Source: GCA-2717185 sp964474755 (GTDB taxonomy: Bacteria; Pseudomonadota; Alphaproteobacteria; UBA8366; GCA-2717185). From it: a stretch of 64,000 bases of DNA. The translations under genes and the position numbers were made by a program. The stretch is taken from contig CAYYUG010000011.1 of NCBI GenBank assembly GCA_964474755.1, positions 1 through 64,000 on the forward strand, given 5' to 3'. Shown here piece by piece: positions 25,267 through 34,150 of the stretch (positions are counted from its first letter, which is position 1; each line of letters starts with the position of its first letter). The notes below the pieces were generated by a model that was not told the DNA's origin, did not search any database, and saw only the letters and a list, made by a program, of their open reading frames with translations.

Positions 25267-27027
25267 TCAAAGAACCGACAGCGTAACAAAGGACGGTGTA
25301 TCCGCGTCGTGATGCACGGTGTTGGTCGCAATGCGGATATCCGCATCGGTGTCGTTTGCCAAAACTGGATTGCCGCTGTTTGTGTTGCGTGCGCGCCGCG
25401 GAAAATTGCTGCTGGTGATATCAATCTGCAAGCTGTGACCCGCGCAAACGGTATGGTGGATATGCGCAAGGTCAATTTCAAAGGCGGTGGTCTCTCCCGG
25501 CAAGAGTGGCTCCTGTTTGCCATTGCGGTACAACGCACGGACGACCCCATCCATCAGCAGCATCGTCCGGCCATCAGGGTGAACTTCAATCAGCTTAGCG
25601 ACGAAATCCGTGTCCGGACAATCTGAGCTCGCCTGCAACGTAAGACGCACTGGGCCTGCGATAGTTAGGTCTTCGGATAGCGGCGCGCCACGATAGGTTA
25701 GCCCGTAATGCGGCAGAGCCTGCACCGGTCGCTGGTCGCGTGGGCCGGCATCGATCAGCATATTTCGGCCGCCCAGCGTCGGAACTGGGTTGTGAGGATC
25801 GTACACATATGAACGTGCATCGCCGCCCGGGCCATCAGCATCGAGTGTACCGCCGCCGTGAAGATAGAGCCGTAAAGAGTTTGCATTCTGCGGAGGCCAC
25901 TGATCAGCGGAATGCCAATCCTTTGCAACGTAGCAGGCAGGATCATCGGTCCAGGCCTGCGGCGCGTAGCGGACAGGTGCCCCGTCCATCACGCCGTTTT
26001 CCACGCCCTTCAGCCAATGGTCGAACCATTCGAAATAGGGGTCGGTCGGCCAGAAATTAGCGTCGTAGATGAAGTAGTGATTGTTTGGCCCGATCCAGAG
26101 CCGCTGATTGCCGTTTTGCGCTTGGATCTCTTTGAAGGCGCGGATCATACTGGTCTGGAAGATGTCGTACCATGTTGTCGCTAGGAAGCCCGGCGCTTCT
26201 ATCGACCGGCTGAAGTCATGCGCAGCGCGGAAATCGTCCGGTGCTGGATGGGAGACGATCTCGTCCAGGAAGGGCTGCCAGATCGAGAAATCAGGGTAGC
26301 CGGTCAAAGGCAAGCGCATCCAGTCTGGTGATTTCACATAAGGCAGATCGTCGTGGCGCGCCGCCTCAAGCCGGTCGTAGCGCGCCGCGGCACTCTCAGC
26401 TGCCTTATCCAAAGTAATAGGGTCGATACCGGCCTGTTGCATCACCGCTACCCGATGTGACAGCGACAATCCGGGGATGTTCTTTGACACCCAGAGCCAT
26501 AGACGTTCCATCTCGATTGAGCCGCCCTCGCAAACGACATCGTCATAGATGCTGGCCGCCCCGACCTGCGCGAAATAGGCCTTTAGAGCTGGATGACGCG
26601 TGCTTGCCCCGGCGAAGGTCGTCGTCGCCCCGGCCGAAGAGCCAGACATGCCTATATTGCCGTCGCACCAGGCTTGCGCTGCGATCCAGTCCAAAGTGTC
26701 GAGCCCGTCCGCCGCATCGTCCGCATAGACCCGATCTATACCCTCCGAGCCGTAGCGGCCGCGCGTGTCCTGATAGACGGCGACATAGCCTCGGCCGATG
26801 ATCGCCTGCCAGCCGCGCAGGATCGAGCCGCGCATCGGTGCCACGGGGTCCGGCAACCAGCCACACGCCGGGTCGTGGATCGCCTCGCCCTGCGGCTTCG
26901 TGATGCCGTAGGGCGTGCGCTGCAGGATGACCGGAAAAGGCCCCGCTCCGGCCTTCGGCAGATACACAAAGGTATTGAGTTTGACCCCGTCCCGCGACGT
27001 GACGAAGGTCTGGAAGGCGTCGGTCAT
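25267..27027 (-). CDS. CocE/NonD-family hydrolase (X-Pro dipeptidyl-peptidase S15 type)
   Basis: Alpha/beta-hydrolase of the cocaine-esterase group, cleaving esters or amides of acyl compounds. The 586-aa protein shows DGVKLNTFVYLPKAG, the oxyanion region YQDTRGRYGSEG, and WCDGNIGMSGSSAGA, where Ser131 is the expected nucleophile. GSSAG replaces the GVSYLG of Rhodococcus CocE. The jelly-roll C-terminal domain is present (SEDLTIAGPVRLTLQASS..DTDFVAKLIEV). I start at the ATG at 27025-27027, which overlaps the stop of the M24 hydrolase gene as ATGA. The ester or amide it cleaves is unknown. No signal peptide is visible, so it is likely cytoplasmic. Confidence 0.9.
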   Translation of the reverse strand: MTDAFQTFVTSRDGVKLNTFVYLPKAGAGPFPVILQRTPYGITKPQGEAIHDPACGWLPDPVAPMRGSILRGWQAIIGRGYVAVYQDTRGRYGSEGIDRVYADDAADGLDTLDWIAAQAWCDGNIGMSGSSAGATTTFAGASTRHPALKAYFAQVGAASIYDDVVCEGGSIEMERLWLWVSKNIPGLSLSHRVAVMQQAGIDPITLDKAAESAAARYDRLEAARHDDLPYVKSPDWMRLPLTGYPDFSIWQPFLDEIVSHPAPDDFRAAHDFSRSIEAPGFLATTWYDIFQTSMIRAFKEIQAQNGNQRLWIGPNNHYFIYDANFWPTDPYFEWFDHWLKGVENGVMDGAPVRYAPQAWTDDPACYVAKDWHSADQWPPQNANSLRLYLHGGGTLDADGPGGDARSYVYDPHNPVPTLGGRNMLIDAGPRDQRPVQALPHYGLTYRGAPLSEDLTIAGPVRLTLQASSDCPDTDFVAKLIEVHPDGRTMLLMDGVVRALYRNGKQEPLLPGETTAFEIDLAHIHHTVCAGHSLQIDITSSNFPRRARNTNSGNPVLANDTDADIRIATNTVHHDADTPSFVTLSVL

Positions 27028-28298
27028 AGTTCCATGAAAGGCTCGAAGCCCCAATCGAAGAGTGGCCGGCCACCATCTCCTTCGACCACGATGACATCCT
27101 CGAGCCAAACCCGTTCGCTTTCGCCACCGGGATAAAGCAGGTGCAAAGGTACGACCATGTTCTCCTGCATGAGCCAGTCGCCGTTCGGTGCACCGTCCGC
27201 CGTCCTAAGTTCCAGGTCCATATGCGACAGGCCGAGGCCGTGAAAGAAGATTAACGCGGAGTCGGCATCAGGTACGCCGCACTTGCGGAAGGTCTCACGT
27301 CCCATCGCCTGGATCTGGCTGACCGTATTGCCTGGCCGCATCGCCGCGCCCACTGTCTCAGCGACCGCTTCAACGGCCTTTGCCGTTTTTTTCGCCGCCA
27401 CTGTCGGCGTGTCACCGACGCACCAGCTCTTGCCGCCGTCCCAGCAATAGAGATCGAGTGTGCCGTGGCAGTCAAATAAGATGTGGGTTCCGGCCTCAAC
27501 CTCGAAATCCTCCAATCCAGTCTGCAGAGTGATTGCCGGGTCACTGCCACGCGGATGACCCCAGACCATGCCTCCAGGATCGCGGATAAAGCCGCCCAAT
27601 TCGACCGCAGCCTGGTGATAGGCGCAATTGATCTCGCGCCAACTCGCACCCTTGTCCCAGAACGCAACGGTCCGCTCGATTGCCTTTTGGTTCAGCGCGG
27701 TCGCCCGTTCAATCAGCTTCAGTTCTTCAGGTGTCTTGACCATGCGGGCCGCCATCATCGGATCGTAGCCATCGCCAACCTCTACATCGCCGAGACGCAA
27801 CCCATAGCCCATATCGTCGAAGCCTACCGCGCCAGTCGCCAGACCCAGATCGGTCAGGGCGCCGCGAACGACGCTGTCCATGTCGAAGCGGTAATGCTCC
27901 CGTGCCCGCACAATCCAATCTGCATCGCCACCGTGCCGCGGGATAAAACGGTCGATGTCGCTTGCCTGCGGCGCGATATCGAGGCCCATCATTACCGCAC
28001 GGAACGGCCGTATATCCTCAATCCAGCTTGGCTGCACCATCAGGCTCGACAGATAATAATCGGCGACCACCATTATCGGATGGTCAGGCGCGTGACGCGA
28101 TAGGATCACCGCGCAAGGCCGCGGCTCATCAGAATTATGCGCGATGCCGTTGAAACCCGAGATGTAGAAGACGTTCAACGGCGTTGTCGCGACAATCCCG
28201 TCGAGCCCTCTCGCTTCCAAGGCCTCCCACAGGCGGCCAATATTGCAGAACTGCCTTGGCAGCGGGTTGCGTTCGAACAGGGTATTGTCGGCTTTCAT
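27024..28298 (-). CDS. M24-family metallohydrolase (Xaa-Pro peptidase / creatinase-like)
   Basis: Pita-bread-fold enzyme that cleaves C-N bonds next to proline or in creatine-like compounds. The 424-aa protein has a creatinase-type N-domain and a C-terminal catalytic domain. The expected two-metal ligands are Asp276 (LFDCHGT), Asp287 (CWDGGKSW), His353 (FFHGLGLSH), Glu379 (MQENMVV) and Glu400 (VWLEDVIVV), all present. That favours a metal-dependent hydrolase over creatinase, which lacks the metals. Translation is coupled to the CocE-type gene by ATGA. The pair suggests sequential hydrolysis of one amide- or ester-bearing compound. Confidence 0.9.
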   Translation of the reverse strand: MKADNTLFERNPLPRQFCNIGRLWEALEARGLDGIVATTPLNVFYISGFNGIAHNSDEPRPCAVILSRHAPDHPIMVVADYYLSSLMVQPSWIEDIRPFRAVMMGLDIAPQASDIDRFIPRHGGDADWIVRAREHYRFDMDSVVRGALTDLGLATGAVGFDDMGYGLRLGDVEVGDGYDPMMAARMVKTPEELKLIERATALNQKAIERTVAFWDKGASWREINCAYHQAAVELGGFIRDPGGMVWGHPRGSDPAITLQTGLEDFEVEAGTHILFDCHGTLDLYCWDGGKSWCVGDTPTVAAKKTAKAVEAVAETVGAAMRPGNTVSQIQAMGRETFRKCGVPDADSALIFFHGLGLSHMDLELRTADGAPNGDWLMQENMVVPLHLLYPGGESERVWLEDVIVVEGDGGRPLFDWGFEPFMEL

Positions 28299-28349
28299 TC
28301 AAAGGCCCCCTAAGTTGTTTCGGGAAGAACCGGCTGCGGCCGCTGTCCA

Positions 28350-28422
28350 CCCCCTAAAGGGGGGAGACGGAAATTAGCTCTTAGGCAAACAATCTATCCC
28401 TTTCCCCCTTTAGTGGGGAAGG
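28350..28422. repeat. Two palindromic C/G-run repeats (REP-like)
   Basis: In the 176-base gap between the M24 and cupin genes, CCCCCTAAAGGGGGG (28350-28364) is followed 33 bases later by TTTCCCCCTTTAGTGGGGAA (28401-28420). The second unit holds the reversed CTTTAG core of the first. Both form short stems and are related to each other as an inverted pair. The pattern resembles dispersed intergenic palindromes found in many alphaproteobacterial genomes. Confidence 0.55.
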
Positions 28423-28474
28423 TGAGGATGGCGCGGAAATGCGACGATTGCACATGAAGAATGCGCCCATAACT

Positions 28475-29005
28475 TCAACCCTCCCTTAAATGAGCGTCGC
28501 GCCGGTCAAACAGTTTGTCATCGGCGTAGCCCATTGCCTCCGGCTTGCCGCGCCCCAGCATGACCTGAAAATAAACCGGCTCTAAGCTCTTGTTCTCGAA
28601 GCCGTGGATGACGCCAGCCGGGCACGCGATGCATTCCCACGGCCCAAGCCGCGTCCAGAGCTGCTCGCCCGCCTCGTCTTCGATGAACACATCGAGGATG
28701 CCCTGCAGCACGAAGAAGCATTCCTCGACCTCATGCGTGTGCGCCGCATTACCCTGCCCCGGCTCCACATACATGATCGACAGGGTGAAGTTGTCGGCAG
28801 GGATCGCGTTCGGATCTTCATGCTTACCAGACCCGCCGGCGCCAATAAAGCGGTGCTGCGCGCGCTTGTAGCCCTCGATCTTGGCGTCCTCGAAAGCAGC
28901 CCAGTCCGGCGTCTTCTCGCGGAAACGCCCAACATAACGGTCCATGATCTCCGGCAGCGGCACGCCGACCAGTTCAGGCGCGCGGGGATGGCGGGCGGCA
29001 CTCAT
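28475..29005 (-). CDS. Cupin-domain protein
   Basis: A 176-aa single-cupin protein. GNAAHTHEVEECFFVLQG supplies the His-x-His...Glu metal-binding set, and the second cupin motif PAGVIHGFENKS supplies the last His, so a metal centre is likely. The start at 29003-29005 has AAGGAG eight bases upstream; the frame is open 29 codons further but without a ribosome-binding site. Cupins range from dioxygenases to isomerases and regulators; nothing here decides between them. Its position between an M24 hydrolase and a flavin monooxygenase suggests an enzyme in the same catabolic route, such as a ring-cleavage or isomerisation step. This is inference. Confidence 0.85.
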   Translation of the reverse strand: MSAARHPRAPELVGVPLPEIMDRYVGRFREKTPDWAAFEDAKIEGYKRAQHRFIGAGGSGKHEDPNAIPADNFTLSIMYVEPGQGNAAHTHEVEECFFVLQGILDVFIEDEAGEQLWTRLGPWECIACPAGVIHGFENKSLEPVYFQVMLGRGKPEAMGYADDKLFDRRDAHLREG

Positions 29006-29092
29006 GACGGTTCTCCTTGGCAGCTTATGCGGTTCAAGATAGCCGGAGATTGTAGGTGGAGGGAACGAAGACTGTGCGGCTTGGTGCGCCAT

Positions 29093-30424
29093 TTACTCCA
29101 CGATCCGCCGAACCGGCCGTTTCAGTCCGATATTTTCGCGCAGTGTACGGCCTTCGTATTCCGAGCGGAACAGGCCACGGCGCTGCAGCTCGGGCACTAC
29201 GAGGTGGGTGAAGCGTTCCATGCCGGTGGGCACCACGGGGGCGGCAATCATGAAACCGTCGCAGGCCTTGCCGCTATACCAGGCCTCCATGACGTCGGCG
29301 ACTTGGACGGGGTCGCCGGTGAACATGTTGCCGGCCATCTGCGGCAGGATCCGCATATAGGTCTGCTGCACAGTCAGGCCTTCCTCCTGAGCGACCTGTA
29401 CGATTGCGCCTGCTATACCAGTCGGGCCGTGATGTCCCTCGGGCCAATTGGGCATCGGGCCGTCGACCGGAAATGCCTTCATATTCAGCCCGGTCATTTT
29501 GGACAAATAGTCGACGCCGACCGCCAGCGGCACAAGATCATCCAGTTCTCCAGCGATATCCGCCGCCTGCTGCGCTGTTTCGCCGACGATGATCGTGACG
29601 CCAGAGAGAATTTTAAGATCCTCCGGTTCGCGGCCGTATTTCGCGAGGCGGTCCTTGAAGTCAGTGTAAAGTGCCTGGCCGGCCTCCAAACTCCCCTCGA
29701 TGGCGAAGATGCAGTCAGCGTGGCGGGCGGACAGCTCGCGGCCGGCCTCGGACTGGCCGGCGGAGAACACTACCGGATGGCCTTGCGGCGGGCGCGGCGC
29801 GTTGAGCGGGCCTCTAACCTCGAAGTGCTTTCCCTTATGGCGGAGCGCCTGGACCTTTGACGGGTCGAGGAACCGCCCGCTCGCTTTGTCCTGCGGAAAG
29901 GCGTCGTCGGCCCAGGAATCCCAGAGACCCTTCACGATGTCAGCAAATTCGTTCGCGCGTTCGTAGCGCGTATCGCGCGCGACATGTTCGGTATGGCTGA
30001 AGTTCAGCGCGTCATTGGCGTTGGAGGTCGTCACCAAGTTCCAGCCTGCACGGCCGCCGCTAATATGATCGAGCGAGGCGAAGCGCCGAGCAACGTGAAA
30101 GGGTGCATCATAGGTCGTGGTGGTGGTGGCGACGAGGCCGATATGCTGCGTCACCATCGCCAAGGCGGACAGCAAAGTCACAGGCTCAAACACCCCCGGC
30201 CGGTCCGACGGCGAGGTGGCGGCAAACAGGTCTGGCTTGTCCATGTTACGGACACCGTTACCGTCGGCGAGAAAGAGCAGGTCCATCTTGCCGGCCTCGG
30301 CGATCTGCGCCAGCCGCATCGCATTACCGATATTGGCGGCCGGATTATCCCACGCATCAGGATGTCGCCACTCCCCCACATGACTGCCCTGAGCGTTGCC
30401 GTTGGCGGCGAGGATCATCGGCAT
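29093..30424 (-). CDS. Flavin-dependent monooxygenase, NtaA/SnaA/DszA type (bacterial luciferase-like)
   Basis: Uses reduced FMN and O2 to oxidise N- or S-containing substrates. The 443-aa length and motifs match the NtaA/DszA branch: GNAQGSHVGEWRHP near the N-terminus, FEPVTLLSALAMVTQHIGLV, HVARRFASLDHISGGRAGWN, and VTTSNANDALNF for FMN binding. A partner flavin reductase, usually a separate gene, is not seen nearby. It follows the Mo-hydroxylase large subunit after 31 bases on the same strand. Substrates of the family include nitrilotriacetate, EDTA, dibenzothiophene sulfone and pristinamycin; the one used here is not known. Confidence 0.92.
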   Translation of the reverse strand: MPMILAANGNAQGSHVGEWRHPDAWDNPAANIGNAMRLAQIAEAGKMDLLFLADGNGVRNMDKPDLFAATSPSDRPGVFEPVTLLSALAMVTQHIGLVATTTTTYDAPFHVARRFASLDHISGGRAGWNLVTTSNANDALNFSHTEHVARDTRYERANEFADIVKGLWDSWADDAFPQDKASGRFLDPSKVQALRHKGKHFEVRGPLNAPRPPQGHPVVFSAGQSEAGRELSARHADCIFAIEGSLEAGQALYTDFKDRLAKYGREPEDLKILSGVTIIVGETAQQAADIAGELDDLVPLAVGVDYLSKMTGLNMKAFPVDGPMPNWPEGHHGPTGIAGAIVQVAQEEGLTVQQTYMRILPQMAGNMFTGDPVQVADVMEAWYSGKACDGFMIAAPVVPTGMERFTHLVVPELQRRGLFRSEYEGRTLRENIGLKRPVRRIVE

Positions 30425-30455
30425 GTTGGGCCCATCCCGTTGCGTCGTCCATCAT

Positions 30456-32738
30456 TCATTTTTCCGCCGCCACCTGCAGCATCCGCCAGACATTCGGCGG
30501 CGACAACGGCAGGGCCATCGGTTCCACGCCAAAACTGGTGAGCGCCTGGGCGACGGCGTTGGCGATCACGCCGCCGACCGGGATTATCTCGCCCTCGCCC
30601 GCCCCTTTGGCGCCGAGCGGGTTGTGCGGCGAGGGCGCGAGCTCAAGCACAGTCGAGCGAATGTTCGGGAAGTCCGTCGCGGTCGGCAGCAAATAGTCGG
30701 CCAATGTGCCGGTCAGCAGCTGCCCTTGCGCGTCGTAGACGAACTCCTCCAGCAGCGCCCCGCCAAGCCCCTGCACGATCGAACCAACTGACTGGCCGTT
30801 CAGGGTCGCCGGATTGATCTTTCGGCCGACATCCTTGGTCGAAGCGATATCGAGCACGTCTACCTGGCCCGTCTTTGGGTCAACCGCCACATGCGCAGCC
30901 AGGCTGCCGTAGGAGTATGTGTATTTCTTGTTCTCGAACCGCGCCTCGACCGCAACTGGTTCGTCAGTCAGACCGGTATAGGCAACTGAATGTCCAGCAG
31001 CATCGCGGACGCCCTCGGCCTCAAACCGAACCGCATCTTCGGGGCAGCCGAGTGCCATAGCGGCCATCGGCCGGAGCTTGTCCTGCAACGCCTTCGCCGC
31101 CAGCATGATCGCGGAGCCACCCATGACCGTCGAACGCGAATGAAACGAGCCGTACCCTTCGGCAACGCACGCCGTCGATCCGTAATGCACGCGCACCCGT
31201 TCAAACGGAACGCCGAGCGCGTCGCCAGCGATCTGACCCATGATGGTTTCGATACCTTGACCAACCCCAGCCGAGCCGAGATAGACTGCGAAGGTTCCGC
31301 CGGTCTCCAAGACGATACGCGCATCCTCGCTCGGCCCCGCCGCACCGCCCTCGATGAAGCAGCCAACCGACACGCCATGATAGCACCCGTCGATGCATTG
31401 CCCTTGCAGTTTAACCTTCTCGTCCCAACCAAATTCGTCCAGACAACGGTCAAGCAGCGCGTGATTATCGCCGCTGTCCAGCGACGTCACGCTTTCAAAC
31501 GGCGTCATGGTGGCCAGCGGATAGGGCATCTTGTCAGCAGGCACGAGGTTGCGCCGCCGCACCGCGAGCGGATCGAGGCCGAGATCCTTGGCCATGAGAT
31601 CGATCAGCCGTTCACGCACAAAATCCGGCTCGAACCTGCCCGGCCCGCGATAGGTGCCGGTAGGCGTCTTGTTCGTCGTCAGCGAATAGCTGGTCAGTCG
31701 AATATGCTCAATATCGTAGGCGCCAGACATGAACTGCGCGGCGTTGCGCGGCGCGATCGAGCCGTTAGTGCGGATATAGGCGCCATTATCCGTCCAGTTG
31801 GTGCCGCGCAAGGCGATAATCTTGCCGTCCCGTGTCGCCGCGATCGCCACATCGCACTCGATTTGCCGCGCATGGTTCGCCGCCATCATATGCTCACAAC
31901 GATCCTCGACCCATTTGATCGGCCGGCCGAGATAACGCGTGGCGAAGGGGATCAGGAAATCCTCGGGATAAAATTCGCCACGCGAGCCGAAGCTGCCGCC
32001 GACATCACCTTCGATCAGGTCGATCTGGTCGAGATCGAGGCCCATCGTAGCAGCGAGGATCTTACGGTTAGCGAAGGCAACCTTGGCCGCGCCCCAGACG
32101 GTGAGCCTTTCCGCACCCGTGTCCCATTCGGCAACAAAGCCGCGCGGCTCCATAAAGAGCGCGGCGTGGCGTTGCACCGTAAAGGTTTCGCGACGCGTGT
32201 AGTCGGCTGTTTCGAACGCCACGTCGGCATCGCCCTTCACCGCATTCCAGCGCATGGAGACATTGGAACCGTGTTCGGGAAAAAGCAGCGTCTCAACCGC
32301 CTCCGCCTGGTCGCGGCTGGTGATGGCGGGCAGGGAATCGATTTCGATTTTGATCAGGTCGAGAGCATCCTCAGCGATGGCAGGACTCTCGGCGATCACG
32401 ACAGCCATCGGTTCGCCGACATAGCGGACTTTCTCGTCCGCCAGCATCGGTTGGCAGAACTGCTCCAATTCCGGCAGTGGCTGCAGCCGGATCGGCAACC
32501 GCGGTACGGTTTCACCTAGATCATGTGCCGTCAGCACCACGTGTACACCATCTAGTTTAAGAGCGGCGTCCGTTTCGATACCACGCAATAGCCCATGCGC
32601 GACCGGGCTGCGCAGGATCACTGCGTGCAACTGGTTCGGCCGGTTGATGTCAGCGACAAACTGCCCGCGCCCGCGCAGCAAGCGCAGATCTTCGACCCGC
32701 TCCAGCGCACTGCCGATTAGGCGATTCGGCGCGCTCAC
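30456..32738 (-). CDS. Molybdenum hydroxylase large (Moco-binding) subunit, xanthine dehydrogenase family
   Basis: Catalytic subunit that hydroxylates a carbon next to nitrogen or an aldehyde carbon, using water as oxygen source. The start is GTG at 32738, overlapping the small-subunit stop as GTGA; this gives 760 aa. Seen: IGSALERVEDLRLLRGRG at the N-terminus, TPTGTYRGPGRFEPDF, GVGQGIETIMGQIAGDALG, and GAKGAGEGEIIPVGGVIANA with the Glu expected to act as base. The CO-dehydrogenase active-site loop AYRCSFR is absent, so this is not an aerobic CO dehydrogenase. The substrate is more likely an N-heteroaromatic, purine or aldehyde. No Moco-sulfurase or insertion chaperone is adjacent. Confidence 0.93.
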   Translation of the reverse strand: MSAPNRLIGSALERVEDLRLLRGRGQFVADINRPNQLHAVILRSPVAHGLLRGIETDAALKLDGVHVVLTAHDLGETVPRLPIRLQPLPELEQFCQPMLADEKVRYVGEPMAVVIAESPAIAEDALDLIKIEIDSLPAITSRDQAEAVETLLFPEHGSNVSMRWNAVKGDADVAFETADYTRRETFTVQRHAALFMEPRGFVAEWDTGAERLTVWGAAKVAFANRKILAATMGLDLDQIDLIEGDVGGSFGSRGEFYPEDFLIPFATRYLGRPIKWVEDRCEHMMAANHARQIECDVAIAATRDGKIIALRGTNWTDNGAYIRTNGSIAPRNAAQFMSGAYDIEHIRLTSYSLTTNKTPTGTYRGPGRFEPDFVRERLIDLMAKDLGLDPLAVRRRNLVPADKMPYPLATMTPFESVTSLDSGDNHALLDRCLDEFGWDEKVKLQGQCIDGCYHGVSVGCFIEGGAAGPSEDARIVLETGGTFAVYLGSAGVGQGIETIMGQIAGDALGVPFERVRVHYGSTACVAEGYGSFHSRSTVMGGSAIMLAAKALQDKLRPMAAMALGCPEDAVRFEAEGVRDAAGHSVAYTGLTDEPVAVEARFENKKYTYSYGSLAAHVAVDPKTGQVDVLDIASTKDVGRKINPATLNGQSVGSIVQGLGGALLEEFVYDAQGQLLTGTLADYLLPTATDFPNIRSTVLELAPSPHNPLGAKGAGEGEIIPVGGVIANAVAQALTSFGVEPMALPLSPPNVWRMLQVAAEK

Positions 32739-33214
32739 GACTCGCCCTCCGCCGTGCGATAGGCCGCGCGCGCTTCCAGCACGGCCTCGACGATGGGAAC
32801 GTAGCCGGTACAGCGGCAAATGTTCCCGGACAAGACCTCGCGCACCCGATCTGCATCGGCGTTCGGCTCCTCGCTCAGCAGCGCATGCGCCGTGGTCACC
32901 ATGCCTGGTGTGCAGAAGCCACATTGCAACGCATGATGCTTACGGAAGGCTGCCTGCAGCGGAGTCAAATCGTCATCCCGGCTCAGACCTTCGACGGTCA
33001 CAATATTTTCGCCGGCAACCTGCACCGCCAGGGTCAGACAAGACCGTACCGCCTCGCCATCGACGATTACCGTGCAGGCGCCGCAGACGCCGTGCTCGCA
33101 ACCGAGATGGGTCCCGGTAAGGCCCAGCACGTCGCGCAGACAGTCGGCCAGACTAAGGCGCGGTTCCACATCGACCTCGAGCGCTTTGCCATTGACCTCG
33201 AAGGCGACCTTCAT
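32735..33214 (-). CDS. Molybdenum hydroxylase small subunit, 2x[2Fe-2S]
   Basis: Transfers electrons from the Mo site to FAD. The 159-aa protein has the plant-ferredoxin-type cluster (Cys39, 44, 47, 59 in GCEHGVCGACTVIVDG and RSCL) and the helical second cluster (Cys98, 101, 133, 135 in CGFCTPGM and CRCTGY). It overlaps both partner genes by four bases, giving the order medium-small-large as transcribed. This is the common arrangement for three-subunit enzymes of the CoxMSL/QorMSL/NicAB kind. Confidence 0.95.
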   Translation of the reverse strand: MKVAFEVNGKALEVDVEPRLSLADCLRDVLGLTGTHLGCEHGVCGACTVIVDGEAVRSCLTLAVQVAGENIVTVEGLSRDDDLTPLQAAFRKHHALQCGFCTPGMVTTAHALLSEEPNADADRVREVLSGNICRCTGYVPIVEAVLEARAAYRTAEGES

Positions 33215-34068
33215 GACGCGGCGTCCTGCAAGGCGCGTTCAATCAGGATTGCGACCAGCGCGCGACGGTAGTCGGCCGGGGCATGATGGTCTTCCATCGG
33301 TGAAACCTCACTGGACGCAGCTTCAGCCGCTGTTGCGATGGCCACCTCATCGACGTCCGTCCCGTCAATCGCCGCCTCCGCAGCATGCAGACGATGCGGC
33401 CGGTCGCACGCGCCAATCACACCGATATGGGCATCCCGAGCCCGGCCCTGCGCATCGAGATCGTAATGCAGCGCGATCCCGGCCAGTGCGAAATCACCCT
33501 TGCGCCGCGCAAACTCCCGAAACGCCCAACGCCGCCCGCCGGGCCAAGCGGGAAATGTGATCGCCGTCAAAATTTCATCTGCGGCCAAATCCGTCGTCAT
33601 CGGTCCAAGAAAAAATTCCGCCGCCGCAACGTGGCGTTCACCACCAGGTCCAAAGAGCGTCAACCGCGCATCGCAGGTCACCGCCACCCCTGGCAATTCA
33701 GCAGCGGGATCGGCCAGCGCGAGGCTGCCGCCAGCCGTTCCCCGGTTACGAATATGGTAGTGCGCAATGTGCCGCGTCGCCGCGGACAGCAGCGGGTGCG
33801 CCGCGGACAGTCCAGTATGGCGCTCTATATCGCGCCAGCGCACACGGGCGCCAAGCGTAATGCCGTCCGCACCGATGTCGATCCGGTCAAGCGCTGGCAC
33901 ATTTTTCAGATCGACCAGCAGCGCCGGCGCCGCCATCCGGAACGCGAGTATCGGCATCAGGCTCTGCCCACCGGCGAGGAGCATTGCTTCGTCGCCATGG
34001 TCGGCCAGCAGCGCAACCGCCTCGGACAGGCTGGTCGGTGATTCGTAGTCGAAGGCGGGAAACTTCAT
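33211..34068 (-). CDS. Molybdenum hydroxylase medium (FAD-binding) subunit
   Basis: Takes electrons from the iron-sulfur subunit and passes them to an acceptor. The 285-aa protein shows the two FAD-binding motifs of the family: LLAGGQSLMPILAFRMA (about 31-47) and NRGTAGGSLALADPAAELP (about 108-126). There is no obvious [4Fe-4S] insert. I start at the ATG at 34066-34068, directly before KFPAFDYESP, the usual N-terminus. It is first in the Mo-hydroxylase operon and divergent from the amidohydrolase gene at 34151, with 82 bases between that may hold a shared control region. Confidence 0.93.
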   Translation of the reverse strand: MKFPAFDYESPTSLSEAVALLADHGDEAMLLAGGQSLMPILAFRMAAPALLVDLKNVPALDRIDIGADGITLGARVRWRDIERHTGLSAAHPLLSAATRHIAHYHIRNRGTAGGSLALADPAAELPGVAVTCDARLTLFGPGGERHVAAAEFFLGPMTTDLAADEILTAITFPAWPGGRRWAFREFARRKGDFALAGIALHYDLDAQGRARDAHIGVIGACDRPHRLHAAEAAIDGTDVDEVAIATAAEAASSEVSPMEDHHAPADYRRALVAILIERALQDAAS

Positions 34069-34150
34069 GACCTCACGATATTGTAGCGAAAGGGAAGGTT
34101 CGACCAGTAGTCTATCGTGAGATTCATCGAATGCCAGAACGGACAATGAC

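Noticed and set aside
28604..29860. 418-codon plus-strand open frame
   Set aside because: It runs antisense through the cupin and flavin-monooxygenase genes, both of which have strong family motifs. It has no motif of its own and results from the GC-rich codon pattern.
30990..32519. 509-codon plus-strand open frame
   Set aside because: Antisense to the molybdenum hydroxylase large subunit, whose cofactor motifs are clear. The product has no recognisable family.
30456..32738. Aerobic carbon monoxide dehydrogenase as identity of the Mo enzyme
   Set aside because: The AYRCSFR active-site loop is missing; TYRGPGRFE occupies the comparable region, as in other family members.
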